64,000 nucleotides of DNA. Source: Burkholderia anthina. GTDB lineage: Bacteria; Pseudomonadota; Gammaproteobacteria; Burkholderiales; Burkholderiaceae. Below, in pieces: positions 29,582-39,065 of this stretch; within the stretch, counting starts at the first letter, position 1; each line of letters opens with the position of its first letter. The stretch is taken from assembly GCF_902498995.1 (NCBI RefSeq), contig NZ_CABVLY010000010.1, positions 150,238-214,237 on the forward strand, written 5' to 3'. The notes under the pieces are model-generated. The model made no database searches, had not been told where the DNA came from, and was given only the letters and a program-made list of their open reading frames with translations. The translations under genes were made by a program, and so were the position numbers.

Positions 29582-30201
29582 CAATCAAGGCGGTCGTGTT
29601 CGATTTCGGCGGCGTGCTGATCGACTGGAGCCCCGAGTACCTGTATCGGCAACTGATTCCGGACGAGGCCGAGCGGCGCTGGTTTCTGACGCACATTTGC
29701 GCGATGGACTGGGTCGTCCGTCAGGACGGCGGCCAGACGATCGACGAGGGGACGCGCGAACTCGTCGCGAAGTTTCCCGGGCACGAGGCGCTGATTCGTG
29801 CGTTCTACGCGCGCTGGCACGAGATGATCGGCGGGGTGCTCGACGACGGCGCCGCGCTCGTCGAGCGGCTCGACGGGCAGGGGATGCCGCTCTTCGGGCT
29901 GACGAACTGGTCCGCGCAGACCTTTCCGTATGCGTGGGACAACTTCCCGATCCTGCGGCGCTTCAAGGACATCGTCGTGTCGGGGCGCGTGAAGCTCGTG
30001 AAGCCCTATCCGGCGATCTATCACGCGATGCATGCGCGGATCGCTCCGCATCTGCCGGGCATCGCGCCGCACGAACTCGTGTTCATCGACGACAACGCGA
30101 AGAACGCCGCGGCCGCGACGGCGCTCGGCTGGCACGGCATTCATCACACGAGCGCGGCGACGACCGAGGCGCGCTTGCGCGAACTGGGCGCGCTCGCATA
30201 G
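29578..30201 (+). CDS. HAD-superfamily hydrolase (haloacid dehalogenase-like, subfamily IA)
   Basis: 207 residues. The nucleophile motif DFGGVLIDW has one Asp at residue 9; the second Asp usual in phosphatases is Gly11, as in the YihX-like group. Motif II is LTNWS, motif III Lys is in VKPYPAIY, and motif IV is FIDDNAKN. Likely a small-molecule phosphatase or relative. Overlaps the isochorismatase gene (ATGA). Confidence 0.9.
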   Translation: MTIKAVVFDFGGVLIDWSPEYLYRQLIPDEAERRWFLTHICAMDWVVRQDGGQTIDEGTRELVAKFPGHEALIRAFYARWHEMIGGVLDDGAALVERLDGQGMPLFGLTNWSAQTFPYAWDNFPILRRFKDIVVSGRVKLVKPYPAIYHAMHARIAPHLPGIAPHELVFIDDNAKNAAAATALGWHGIHHTSAATTEARLRELGALA

Positions 30202-30232
30202 GCGGCGGCTGAAGGATTTTGCCGGATGAAAA

Positions 30233-30253
30233 AAGCGGGCCAGAAGCCCGCTT
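30233..30253. terminator. Hairpin terminator between convergent genes
   Basis: AAGCGGGC, five-base loop, GCCCGCTT with A bases before and a T-rich run after. Lies between the HAD gene and ettA. Confidence 0.8.
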
Positions 30254-30334
30254 GTTGTTGCACCGATCCGGAAGCGGCCGCTTTCAGCATCCGGCTTCGC
30301 GTTACCGCGGCGCCGGATGCGCGGGCCGCGCCGT

Positions 30335-32002
<1,668 letters not shown>

Positions 32003-32191
32003 TTGGATGTGAAAGTCAGAAATGGTTGAGACTGCCGCGCAGCGCGCGCGGGCGTGGCGGTATCGGGTGATTCGGTACGGAGCGTGCCGCGCAGGGCGCG
32101 GCGGTGTCGCCGCGTGCGGCGACGCGAGCGCGTATTGTACTTCGCCGCCGGCTGCCGCTGACACCGCACTGGCCATTCGGCCGACCCGCGT

Positions 32192-32503
32192 TCACAGCCA
32201 CGCGGCGACGCCGCCGTGCCCCGAGCAGGTGCCGCGCCGATGGCGGCTGAAGCTGTACGCGCCGTCGCGGCAGCGCGCGCTTGCACCGTCGGGCACGCGC
32301 CCCGACTTCGAATGGGCCGGCGCATGCACGGTGTCGCCGTCGCGATTGCGGTACGTGTCGTGCCGGTCGAGATCGGCTTCGTTGCCGTAGCCGGGCGATG
32401 CGCGATACGCGTGTGCCGGAGTCGGCAGCGCGGCGCAGCAGGGCAGGCAGGGCCTCTCTCCGCATGTTCTTGTCGATTGCGGGCCGGCGGCCCGCGCCGC
32501 ATG
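32192..32503 (-). pseudogene. DUF3761-like domain frame without a usable start codon
   Basis: An open frame of 104 codons ending at 32192. Its last half reads as a DUF3761 domain: GDTVHAPAHSK, then ARCRDGAYSFSRHRRGTCSG and GGVAAWL at the end, with a signal-peptide-like CCAALPTPAHA|Y stretch before it. No ATG, GTG or TTG occurs in this frame before the conserved part; the only nearby ATG (32465) is in another frame. This looks like a gene damaged by a frameshift near its signal peptide, or one started at CTG. Confidence 0.55.
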
Positions 32504-32552
32504 TTAGCCGATCGGCAGCCTGTCGTTGCCGCTGCCGTGCGGTGCAGCGCCG

Positions 32553-33470
32553 CTACGCCGCGTCCGTCATCGATGCGGCGCCGTCGGCCCGCGCGGCGTC
32601 GAGAATCCACCGGCGGAACGCGGCGACCTTCGTGCGTTCCGCGTGGTGCGGCGGATAGACGAGGTAGTAAGCGAAATCGTCGAGCCATGCGATATCGGCA
32701 AGCTGCACGAGCCGGCCGCTCGCGAGCGCGTTGCGCACCATCGCCGCCGGTAGTAGCCCGGCGCCCTGGCCGGCGAGGATCGCCTGCAGCAACAGGCCAG
32801 AATCGTCGAACGCGGGGCCGCGCGGCGGACCGAAATCGTCGATCCGCTGCGCGTCGAACCAGATGTGCCAGCCCTTGCGCTCGGCGTCGTGCAGGTGCGG
32901 CCAGCCGGCCAGGTCGGCGGGCGTCGCCGGCATGCCCAGCCGCGCAACGAGTTCGGGCGCCGCGAGCGCGACGATCTCCACCGTCAGCAGACGTTCGCTG
33001 CACAGCCCGAGGTAGCGGCCGAGGCCATGGCGAATCGCGACGTCCACGCCGTCGCGCGAGAAATCCGCGAGTGCGTGGCTCGTGACGATCTGCAGATCGA
33101 CGTCCGGGCACGCGTCGCGGAACTGCGCGAGGCGCGGCACGAGCCACGCGGACGCGAAAAACGGCGTGACGCTCACCGTCAGCACGCCGCTGTCGGCGGC
33201 GCCCGATACGCGCTGCGAGGCGTCGGCGATCTGCCGGAACGCGTTGCGCACGGGCGGCAGGTAATCGCGGCCCGCGGCCGTCAGCAGGATGCCGCGGTTC
33301 ACGCGCTCGAACAGCTCCACGCCGAGATGCGTCTCGAGCGTGCGGATCAACTGGCTCACAGCGCCGGGCGTGACCGACAACTCCTCGGCCGCGGATTTCA
33401 CCGACAGATGGCGGGCGGCCGCTTCGAATGCACGCAGCGCATTCAGCGGCGGCAAGCGGGAACGTTTCAT
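32553..33470 (-). CDS. LysR-family regulator, GcvA-like
   Basis: 305 residues. The opening RSRLPPLNALRAFEAAARHLSV is typical of the GcvA branch; the helix-turn-helix spans about 8-65. A C-terminal periplasmic-binding-protein-like effector domain follows. Divergent from an MFS transporter gene, which is its probable target. Inducer unknown. Confidence 0.92.
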   Translation of the reverse strand: MKRSRLPPLNALRAFEAAARHLSVKSAAEELSVTPGAVSQLIRTLETHLGVELFERVNRGILLTAAGRDYLPPVRNAFRQIADASQRVSGAADSGVLTVSVTPFFASAWLVPRLAQFRDACPDVDLQIVTSHALADFSRDGVDVAIRHGLGRYLGLCSERLLTVEIVALAAPELVARLGMPATPADLAGWPHLHDAERKGWHIWFDAQRIDDFGPPRGPAFDDSGLLLQAILAGQGAGLLPAAMVRNALASGRLVQLADIAWLDDFAYYLVYPPHHAERTKVAAFRRWILDAARADGAASMTDAA

Positions 33471-33591
33471 TGAGTTTTTCTAAACCGAAAGACCGACGAA
33501 ATATCGTTTGAGACGACGAGTGGGCGCGAGTACCGTTGCTGCTGAAGATCGTATTGCCATGGCAAGGTTTCGCACAGCCGATGCGATCAAC

Positions 33592-33604
33592 ATAGTTCAA
33601 CTAT
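33592..33604. promoter_or_regulatory. Short palindrome in the LysR/MFS gap
   Basis: ATAGTT-C-AACTAT, a perfect 13-base inverted repeat 60 bases before the MFS start and in an AT-rich pocket. Could be the LysR-binding core (T-N11-A type) for the divergent pair. Confidence 0.5.
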
Positions 33605-33663
33605 ATCCACGATGCAAATGGACGCCGTCCGGCGGCTGGTGCGTCACAGACAGGAGCAACGTC

Positions 33664-34926
33664 ATGAACCGCCCGCGCGCATCGCGCGTCTTCTACGGCT
33701 GGTATGTGGTGGCGGCCGCGTTCGCCGTCACGTTCGTCGGATTTGGCTGCGCGTACTCGTTCAGTGCGTTCGTCGAGTCGCTGCAGCGGGATTTCGCCGC
33801 GTCGCGCGGGCAGATCTCGCTCGTGTTTTCGCTGGCGGGCTTCCTGTATTTCGGTTTCGGCATCGTCAGCGGCCCGCTCGCCGATCGCTTCGGCTCGCGG
33901 CGGCTCGCCGTCGTCGGGATGTTGCTGACGGCTGCAGGCCTTGCGGCCGCCGGTGCCGCGCATACGCTGCTGCAGGTCTATGTCGCGTACGGGCTGGGTG
34001 TCGGCCTCGGCGTCGGCTGCGCGTACGTGCCGGCCGTCGGCGCGGTGCAACGCTGGTTCGTGCGCCGGCGTGGCTTCGCGTCGGGGCTCGCGGTCGCAGG
34101 GATCGGCGTCGGTACGCTCGTGATGCCTCCGCTCGCGTCCGCGCTGATTGCGCACGTCGGCTGGCGTGGCGCGTACGTCGCGCTGGCCGTGATCGCCATC
34201 GTGGTGGGCGCGGGCATGTCGCTGTTGATCGAGAACGATCCGCGCGGGCGCGGTTTGTCGCCCGATGGCGATGCGGCGCATGCGCCGGCGGGCGAAGATC
34301 GGCGCGATGCCGCCGCGGCGGTGCGCGCCGGCGCGACGGTGCGCGAGGCCATCACGTCGCGGCCGTTCGCGAGCCTCTACGCGGCATGCCTCGTCTGCTC
34401 GTTCGGCGTTTTCGTGCCGTTCGTGCACCTCGTGCCGTACGCGCTCGATCACGGCGTCGCGCCGTCCACGGCGGTACTGCTGCTGGGTGCGATCGGCGTT
34501 GGCAGCACTGCAGGGCGCTTTTTCCTCGGCGGCCTCGCCGATCGCTTCGGTCGCCGCGCGTCGCTGCTCGCGATGTTCGCCGGCATGGCCGTCGCGCTCG
34601 TCGCATGGGCGGGCGCCGGCACCGTCGCGACGCTTGCCGCGTTCGCCCTCGTGTTCGGCGTGTTCTACGGCGGCTGGGTTGCCGTGCTGCCCGCCGTCGT
34701 GATGGACTACTTCGGCGGGCGCAACGTCAGCGCGATCATCGGCATCCTCTATACGAGCGTCGCGTTCGGCACGCTGATCGGGCCGGCCGCGGCCGGTTTC
34801 ATCTACGACGCAGGCGGCGGCTACCTCGTGCCGATTCTTGCGAGCGCCGCCGCGAATGCGATTGCGTTCGCGATCGTTGCCACCACCGGGCGCGCATCGA
34901 TGGCCGCGCGCGCGGCCGGTCGCTAG
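33664..34926 (+). CDS. Major facilitator superfamily transporter
   Basis: 420 residues with about 12 membrane helices and a charged central loop (about 195-225). The start RVFYGWYVVAAAFAVTF and RWFVRRRGFASGLAVAG match the monocarboxylate/oxalate-type branch of the superfamily. The ATG at 33664 follows CAGGAGCAACGTC. Paired divergently with a GcvA-like LysR gene. Confidence 0.9.
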   Translation: MNRPRASRVFYGWYVVAAAFAVTFVGFGCAYSFSAFVESLQRDFAASRGQISLVFSLAGFLYFGFGIVSGPLADRFGSRRLAVVGMLLTAAGLAAAGAAHTLLQVYVAYGLGVGLGVGCAYVPAVGAVQRWFVRRRGFASGLAVAGIGVGTLVMPPLASALIAHVGWRGAYVALAVIAIVVGAGMSLLIENDPRGRGLSPDGDAAHAPAGEDRRDAAAAVRAGATVREAITSRPFASLYAACLVCSFGVFVPFVHLVPYALDHGVAPSTAVLLLGAIGVGSTAGRFFLGGLADRFGRRASLLAMFAGMAVALVAWAGAGTVATLAAFALVFGVFYGGWVAVLPAVVMDYFGGRNVSAIIGILYTSVAFGTLIGPAAAGFIYDAGGGYLVPILASAAANAIAFAIVATTGRASMAARAAGR

Positions 34927-35015
34927 ACGAATCAGGCGCGGCCGTCGGCTAGGCGCTGCCGACGATTTCCGCTACGGTGGCCGGGGCGTCGACCATCGAC
35001 GCACGGAGGCGCATC

Positions 35016-35360
35016 GTGACATTCGACGAAGTCCGGCGGATCGCGCTGGCGTGGCGGGGTGTCGAGGAAGGCACGTCGTACGGCACGCCCGCACTCAGGG
35101 TGAAGGGCAAGATGCTTGCACGCCTGCGCGAGGACGGCGACACGCTCGTCGTGAAGGGTGTCGGCTCCGATGAGCGTGCGTGGCTGATCGAATCGGAGCC
35201 CGACGTGTATTACGTGACCGATCACTACGCGGGTTGGCCGATCGTGCTGGTGCGTCTGTCGGCGGCGCATCCCGACGCCGTGAAAAACCTGCTCCTGCGA
35301 GAATGGCGTGCAATCGTGCCGGCCAAATGGCAGGACGAAGGGGCGGGCGGCGCGAACTGA
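35016..35360 (+). CDS. MmcQ/YjbR family DNA-binding-like protein
   Basis: 114 residues from GTG at 35016, which has GGAGG seven bases upstream. Contains the YjbR pattern: TFDEVRRIALAWRGVEEGTSYG at the start (with the family's S/T-Y-G), a central KMLARL strand, and late YYVTDHYAGWPIVLVRL. The fold resembles a DNA-binding double-wing but no target is known. Stands alone. Confidence 0.88.
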   Translation: MTFDEVRRIALAWRGVEEGTSYGTPALRVKGKMLARLREDGDTLVVKGVGSDERAWLIESEPDVYYVTDHYAGWPIVLVRLSAAHPDAVKNLLLREWRAIVPAKWQDEGAGGAN

Positions 35361-35820
35361 GTACGTGGTGCAGCGCGCTGCGGGACACGCGAACGTCACG
35401 GGTGCTGCGCGATCGCGACGATGCCGGCCGACGGTAATCGGTCGCTCCAGCGGCCCGCAATCAGGGGCCCGGCTGGATCAAGCGTTGCATCGTTTCGCAT
35501 CGATGCAACAAGTGGTTCCATCGAAATTCTTCAATTGGTTCTTAGTGAAGAACCGTTTGATGCTTACACTCCTTCGCTTCGAAGGCGGCTGACCGACACA
35601 GCCGACGGAAAGGGTGCACGCGATGCGCCGGCGCCCCGTGCGCCGCATCGTACTTGCAGCTTCGCAGACTGCGTCGCGCACCCACCGGAACAGGCTTGAT
35701 TCGGCTCCATGCCCGTATGCCGCGCACGCGCGGCGGGCAGCCGGATTCGACAACGATAACTCCCCACGCCGCCTTCAGCGACTACCGGTCGTACCGGAAC
35801 CGTTTTTTGGAGAGAGACAC
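35361..35820. other. Long upstream region of the GABA-type permease gene with two hairpins
   Basis: 460 bases without a gene I can support. Two perfect inverted repeats lie close together: GTTGCATCG/CGATGCAAC (35484-35492 and 35501-35509) and GGTTCTT/AAGAACC (35537-35543 and 35548-35554). A weak promoter-like pair TTAGTG-N17-TACACT overlaps the second. The ribosome site TTGGAGAGAG precedes the permease start. Confidence 0.5.
35484..35554. repeat. Pair of adjacent inverted repeats upstream of the permease
   Basis: Stem 1 has nine base pairs with an eight-base loop, stem 2 seven base pairs with a four-base loop; they are separated by 27 bases. They may be operator sites or RNA hairpins controlling the permease. 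Confidence 0.6.
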
Positions 35821-37212
35821 ATGAGTGGAAGCAAGACAGGCCTCGGCACCGGTCTGAAGCAGCGTCACGTGACGATGATGTCGATTGCCGGCGTCATCGG
35901 CGCGGGCTTGTTCGTCGGCTCCGGCCACGCGATCGCGGAAGCCGGCCCGGCTTCGATCCTCGCGTATGCGATCGCGGGCGTACTGGTCGTGCTGGTGATG
36001 CGCATGCTCGGCGAGATGGCCGTCGCGCATCCGGACAGCGGTTCGTTCTCCACCTATGCCGATCGCGCGATCGGCCACTGGGCCGGCTTTTCGATCGGCT
36101 GGCTGTACTGGTGGTTCTGGGTGCTCGTGATCCCGATCGAGGCGACGGCCGCCGCCACCATTCTCAACGCGTGGTTCCCGAGCATCGCGACCTGGCTCTT
36201 CGCGCTCGGCATCACGCTGCTGCTGACGATCACCAACCTCTTCTCGGTCAAGAACTACGGCGAATTCGAATTCTGGTTCGCGCTGATCAAGGTCGTCGCG
36301 ATCGTCGTGTTCCTGTGCATCGGCGGGGCGGCGATCGTTGGCATCGTGCCGGCACCGGCCGTGTCGGGCGTGTCGAACCTCTTTGCGCACCACGGCTTCA
36401 TGCCGAACGGCGCGAGCGCCGTGCTCGCGGCGATGCTGACGACGATGTTCTCGTTCCTCGGCACCGAGATCGTGACGATCGCGGCCGCCGAATCGGACAA
36501 CCCGCAACGCCAGATCGTGCGCGCGACGAATTCGGTCATCTGGCGTATCACGCTGTTCTATCTCGGCTCGATTCTCGTCGTCGCGGCCATCGTGCCGTGG
36601 AACGATCCGCTGCTGCCGCAGCACGGCTCGTACCAGCGCGCGATGGAGCTGATCGGCATTCCGAACGCGAAGGCGATCATCGACGTGATCGTGCTCGTGT
36701 CGGTCGCGAGCTGCCTGAATTCGGCGCTGTACACCGCGTCGCGGATGCTGTTCTCGCTGTCCAAGCGCAAGGACGCGCCCGCCTTCCTGCATCGCACCGA
36801 TGCGACCGGCACGCCGCGTGCGGCCGTGCTGGCATCGACCGCGTTCGGTTTCCTGACCGTGATCGCGAACTACCTGATGCCGGAGCAGGTGTTCGGCTTC
36901 CTGCTGGCGACGTCGGGTGCGATTGCGCTGCTCGTGTATCTCGTGATCGCGATCTCGCAGCTGCGGATGCGCAAGACGCTCGAATCGAGCGGCGCCGACC
37001 TGACGCTGCGGATGTGGCTGTTCCCGTGGCTCACGTGGGCGGTAATCCTGTTCATCTGCGGCACGCTGACCGTGATGTTCGTCAGCGAGGAGCACCGGAT
37101 GGAAGTGGGGGCGACGGCCGTGCTCGCGCTGATCGTGCTGTTTGCTTCGTGGCTGAACAAGCGTGGTCGTGATGCGCAAGCGGGCGCGGGGCGGCGAGTG
37201 TCGGCGATGTGA
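35821..37212 (+). CDS. gabP: GABA/amino-acid permease (GabP-like, APC family)
   Basis: 463 residues with 12 predicted membrane helices. The start GLGTGLKQRHVTMMSIAGVIGAGLFVGSG is the classic amino-acid transporter opening with the GVIGAGLFVGSG substrate motif; GEFEFWFALIKV and the conserved Glu in FLGTEIVTIAAAES follow. Closest in feel to E. coli GabP. Proton-coupled importer in the inner membrane. The ATG at 35821 follows GGAGAGAG. The symbol is by resemblance. Confidence 0.85.
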   Translation: MSGSKTGLGTGLKQRHVTMMSIAGVIGAGLFVGSGHAIAEAGPASILAYAIAGVLVVLVMRMLGEMAVAHPDSGSFSTYADRAIGHWAGFSIGWLYWWFWVLVIPIEATAAATILNAWFPSIATWLFALGITLLLTITNLFSVKNYGEFEFWFALIKVVAIVVFLCIGGAAIVGIVPAPAVSGVSNLFAHHGFMPNGASAVLAAMLTTMFSFLGTEIVTIAAAESDNPQRQIVRATNSVIWRITLFYLGSILVVAAIVPWNDPLLPQHGSYQRAMELIGIPNAKAIIDVIVLVSVASCLNSALYTASRMLFSLSKRKDAPAFLHRTDATGTPRAAVLASTAFGFLTVIANYLMPEQVFGFLLATSGAIALLVYLVIAISQLRMRKTLESSGADLTLRMWLFPWLTWAVILFICGTLTVMFVSEEHRMEVGATAVLALIVLFASWLNKRGRDAQAGAGRRVSAM

Positions 37213-37282
37213 TGGGGACGTGATGGAGTGGCGGCTGTGCTGAGCGTTCGCTGCCGGCTGGCGGGGGGATTCCCGTCTTGAA

Positions 37283-37316
37283 AATGGCCCGATCGGTATG
37301 TGCCGATCGGGCCATT
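37283..37316 (+). terminator. Rho-independent terminator of the permease gene
   Basis: AATGGCCCGATCGG, six-base loop, CCGATCGGGCCATT, then TTGTCTTTT. Marks the boundary between core and accessory DNA. Confidence 0.9.
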
Positions 37317-37405
37317 TGTCTTTTACGAGTAAGCAGATGCGCTTGCCCTTGGCGATGCAGGCCGTTTCGCAACATGGCGCGTCATCTACATCTGGACTCA
37401 CAAAA

Positions 37406-37435
37406 TTCGAACTCGTCTGATTTCATAGGCAACGG
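37406..37435 (+). repeat. 30-base direct repeat, copy A (cassette leader)
   Basis: Starts ATTCGAACTCGTCTG and ends CATAGGCAACG; exactly repeated at 38877-38906. Similarity continues weakly for about 45 bases downstream, including TACATTG and ACCGA-GTGA. A TTTCAT-N17-TACATT promoter-like pair (37422-37450) is kept at the same spacing in both copies. Lies 84 bases before the lysozyme-like gene. Confidence 0.85.
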
Positions 37436-37519
37436 CAACTTCATACATTGTTCGCTTCGACAACCGAAGTGAATGATGAAGTCGACTCGCGATTAGCGGT
37501 CGTGCCGGGAGGGTGACAG

Positions 37520-38020
37520 ATGGCGAATGAGAGCATGCGATTGAGTGAAGCGGGCTGGGCCGAGCTGCGTCGGCGGGAAAGCGCGGTGATGGCCTACTAC
37601 AACGATCAGGCAAACAACTGCACTTATGGTGTCGGGACGCTTGCTCATACCGGGCCGTGCACCCCGGAAGAATTGCGCAGGCCGGTTACGACGACGCAGG
37701 TGAATGCGCAACTCGCAGCCCGTGTCAGACGGGCGGAGGCCGCCGTGCGACGACATGTCTCAACTCGGCAATTGACGCAGGTGCAATTCGATGAACTCGT
37801 CAGCTATACATACAATGCCGGTAATACAGGCGCGCTGGCCGCGCTGCATTCGGCGAATCAGAGCGATGATGCTGGCGTGGTGTCACACATGATTCAGCTC
37901 GTCTGGATTCATCCGCGAGACGAGAACGGGCGTCGCCTGGCACCGGTCCGTTCGAACGGTCTTGTCAATCGGCGTCGGCTCGAATCGGCGCCGTTTCAGC
38001 CACAACAGAGGGCACAGTGA
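37520..38020 (+). CDS. T4-lysozyme-like muramidase (GH24), candidate toxin
   Basis: 166 residues of the phage-lysozyme fold. The catalytic triad keeps the exact T4 spacing: Glu20, Asp29 (+9) and Thr35 (+6), in RRRESAVMAYYND and CTYGVG. The C-terminal GLVNRRRLES block is the family hallmark. Cleaves the glycan strands of peptidoglycan. No signal peptide or membrane anchor, and no holin, spanin or other phage gene nearby. The next gene overlaps it and encodes a LprI-like lipoprotein, so a secreted toxin with its immunity protein is inferred; an endolysin relic is the alternative. The ATG at 37520 follows GGGAGGGTGACAG. Confidence 0.85.
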   Translation: MANESMRLSEAGWAELRRRESAVMAYYNDQANNCTYGVGTLAHTGPCTPEELRRPVTTTQVNAQLAARVRRAEAAVRRHVSTRQLTQVQFDELVSYTYNAGNTGALAALHSANQSDDAGVVSHMIQLVWIHPRDENGRRLAPVRSNGLVNRRRLESAPFQPQQRAQ

Positions 38021-38442
38021 GACGGGCCATGATCGGTTTGTTCGTGCTGGTGTCGATGAATGCATGTGCCGGTCCGACGCCAGCCGACGAGATAGCAGCA
38101 CGCAGTGGTTTGCCGGCAAGCGAGGTCAATGCGTTGCTCAGCGACTGCTATTCGAATCAGACGAGCATGAATTTCTGCGCTTGGCGCGATCAACTTGTCG
38201 CCGAGCGGGAATTGCAGCGCGTCGTCGATAAACAGGCGGGCGAGCAGCCGCGGCGCAAGAAGGCGCTCGACGCGCAGATCGCGAAGTGGAAGAGGGCGCG
38301 CGACGCATCATGCGAAAAATCGACGCGTAACGCATGGGGTGACGGGTCGATGCGTCCTGCGGCACGGGCGATCTGTGCAACGGAGGCGACGAAGGAAATG
38401 ACGAAAAGATTGTCCGCGGGCGCGTCCCGCGAACCTTCATGA
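38017..38442 (+). CDS. DUF1311/LprI-like lipoprotein, candidate lysozyme immunity protein
   Basis: 141 residues from a GTG that overlaps the lysozyme stop (GTGA). A short lipoprotein signal ends MNAC (Cys17). The mature part has the DUF1311 pattern with cysteines 44, 54, 99 and 120 and KWKRARDASCEKST before GDGSMRPAARAIC. The family includes mycobacterial LprI, an inhibitor of lysozyme. A periplasm-facing lipoprotein translationally coupled to a muramidase is well placed to neutralise it. The C-terminal 66 residues are duplicated near 41300. Function inferred from context. Confidence 0.8.
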   Translation: MRRAMIGLFVLVSMNACAGPTPADEIAARSGLPASEVNALLSDCYSNQTSMNFCAWRDQLVAERELQRVVDKQAGEQPRRKKALDAQIAKWKRARDASCEKSTRNAWGDGSMRPAARAICATEATKEMTKRLSAGASREPS

Positions 38443-38462
38443 ACCAATCCGGAATGGAAAAA

Positions 38463-38781
38463 CTACTCGGATTTCAGCGTGCCGAAGAAGCTCTCCATGG
38501 CGGTGTTATCCGGGCAATTCCCCGTGCGCGACATGTTTTGCGTGAGCACGCGTTGCTGCAGTAGTGTTCGTACTTCTTCTTCAGACCCGCCGGACCGTGT
38601 ACCCGATAGGCCACCACGACTTGCGGATCGTCGCCTCGTCGACGCCATGGCGCTTCGCCATGTCAGGGACCCGGTTTGACCGGACTCGTACTCCTCTGGC
38701 TACCTTGAACTGCTCCGTGTACTTGCTCATGGAAAACACCCCAAAGGTTGGATCGATATCCAACCTTTGGGGTGCGGTTCA
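38463..38781 (-). mobile_element. IS3-family insertion sequence remnant
   Basis: Read on the minus strand it begins with a TGAACCGCACC end and an orfA start (MSKYTEQFKVA, then AKRHGVDEATIRKSWW) and soon runs into the end of an orfB DDE transposase (MSRTGNCPDNTAMESFFGTLKSE-like, frame shifted). Most of both ORFs is deleted, so it cannot transpose. It sits between the immunity gene and the second leader. Confidence 0.85.
38737..38774. repeat. 38-base palindrome at the IS remnant end
   Basis: Two perfect 17-base arms (CACCCCAAAGGTTGGAT and its complement) around a CGAT loop, just outside the orfA start. It can form a strong hairpin and could have shielded or regulated the transposase. Confidence 0.85.
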
Positions 38782-38876
38782 GTTATGTCGGTCAGGCTTT
38801 TTTAGCGGATGCGATTGCCGGGAGATGTGCAAACGTCAACGCGAGAGACACGGACCGGGCGCAATTGGCGCGCAAT

Positions 38877-38906
38877 ATTCGAACTCGTCTGATTTCATAG
38901 GCAACG
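38877..38906 (+). repeat. 30-base direct repeat, copy B (cassette leader)
   Basis: Exact second copy of the repeat at 37406. The promoter-like pair TTTCAT (38893) and TACATT (38916) has the same 17-base spacing as in copy A although part of the spacer differs. Here it leads into a 38-codon ORF and the hydrolase and radical-SAM genes. Confidence 0.85.
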
Positions 38907-38948
38907 ATTTGCTCCTACATTGATTACTCCGGCTACCGAGGTGAGTCG

Positions 38949-39065
38949 ATGGATAAATCGATTTGGATTCCTTTGTTGATGCTCTGCATTAACAGGAAGT
39001 GCCTTTCGTTAGATTGGGCGATCGATACTCCGATGCGTTCATCGACTGTGTTGAAGTCAAAATGA
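38949..39065 (+). CDS. Small leader ORF coupled to the hydrolase gene
   Basis: 38 codons starting ATG at 38949 behind GAGGTGAGTCG, a good ribosome site. The peptide has a hydrophobic start (SIWIPLLMLCI) and ends TGA overlapping the hydrolase ATG. In leader copy A the matching site starts a seven-codon ORF. It may serve only for translational coupling, or be the remnant of a longer gene. Confidence 0.45.
   Translation: MDKSIWIPLLMLCINRKCLSLDWAIDTPMRSSTVLKSK

Larger units (their letters stand above)
37213..37519. other. Left edge of the accessory island
   Basis: Holds the permease terminator (37283-37316), a 30-base repeat that recurs at 38877, a promoter-like element and the ribosome site of the lysozyme-like gene. 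A seven-codon ORF starts at 37474 (ATG ATG AAG TCG) after GAAGTGA, at the place where the second leader copy starts a 38-codon ORF. Confidence 0.6.
38443..38948. other. Junction region with IS remnant and second leader
   Basis: About 500 bases. Contains a deletion remnant of an IS3-family element (38463-38781), then about 95 bases of unassigned sequence, then the second copy of the 30-base leader repeat. Confidence 0.7.

Noticed and set aside
37520..38442. Prophage lysis cassette
   Set aside because: No holin, spanin, terminase or structural gene in the interval, and the second gene is a DUF1311 lipoprotein rather than an Rz-type protein. Still kept as the main alternative.
37406..38906. CRISPR-like reading of the 30-base repeat
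   Set aside because: Only two copies, 1.47 kb apart, with genes between; it is a duplicated leader, not an array.
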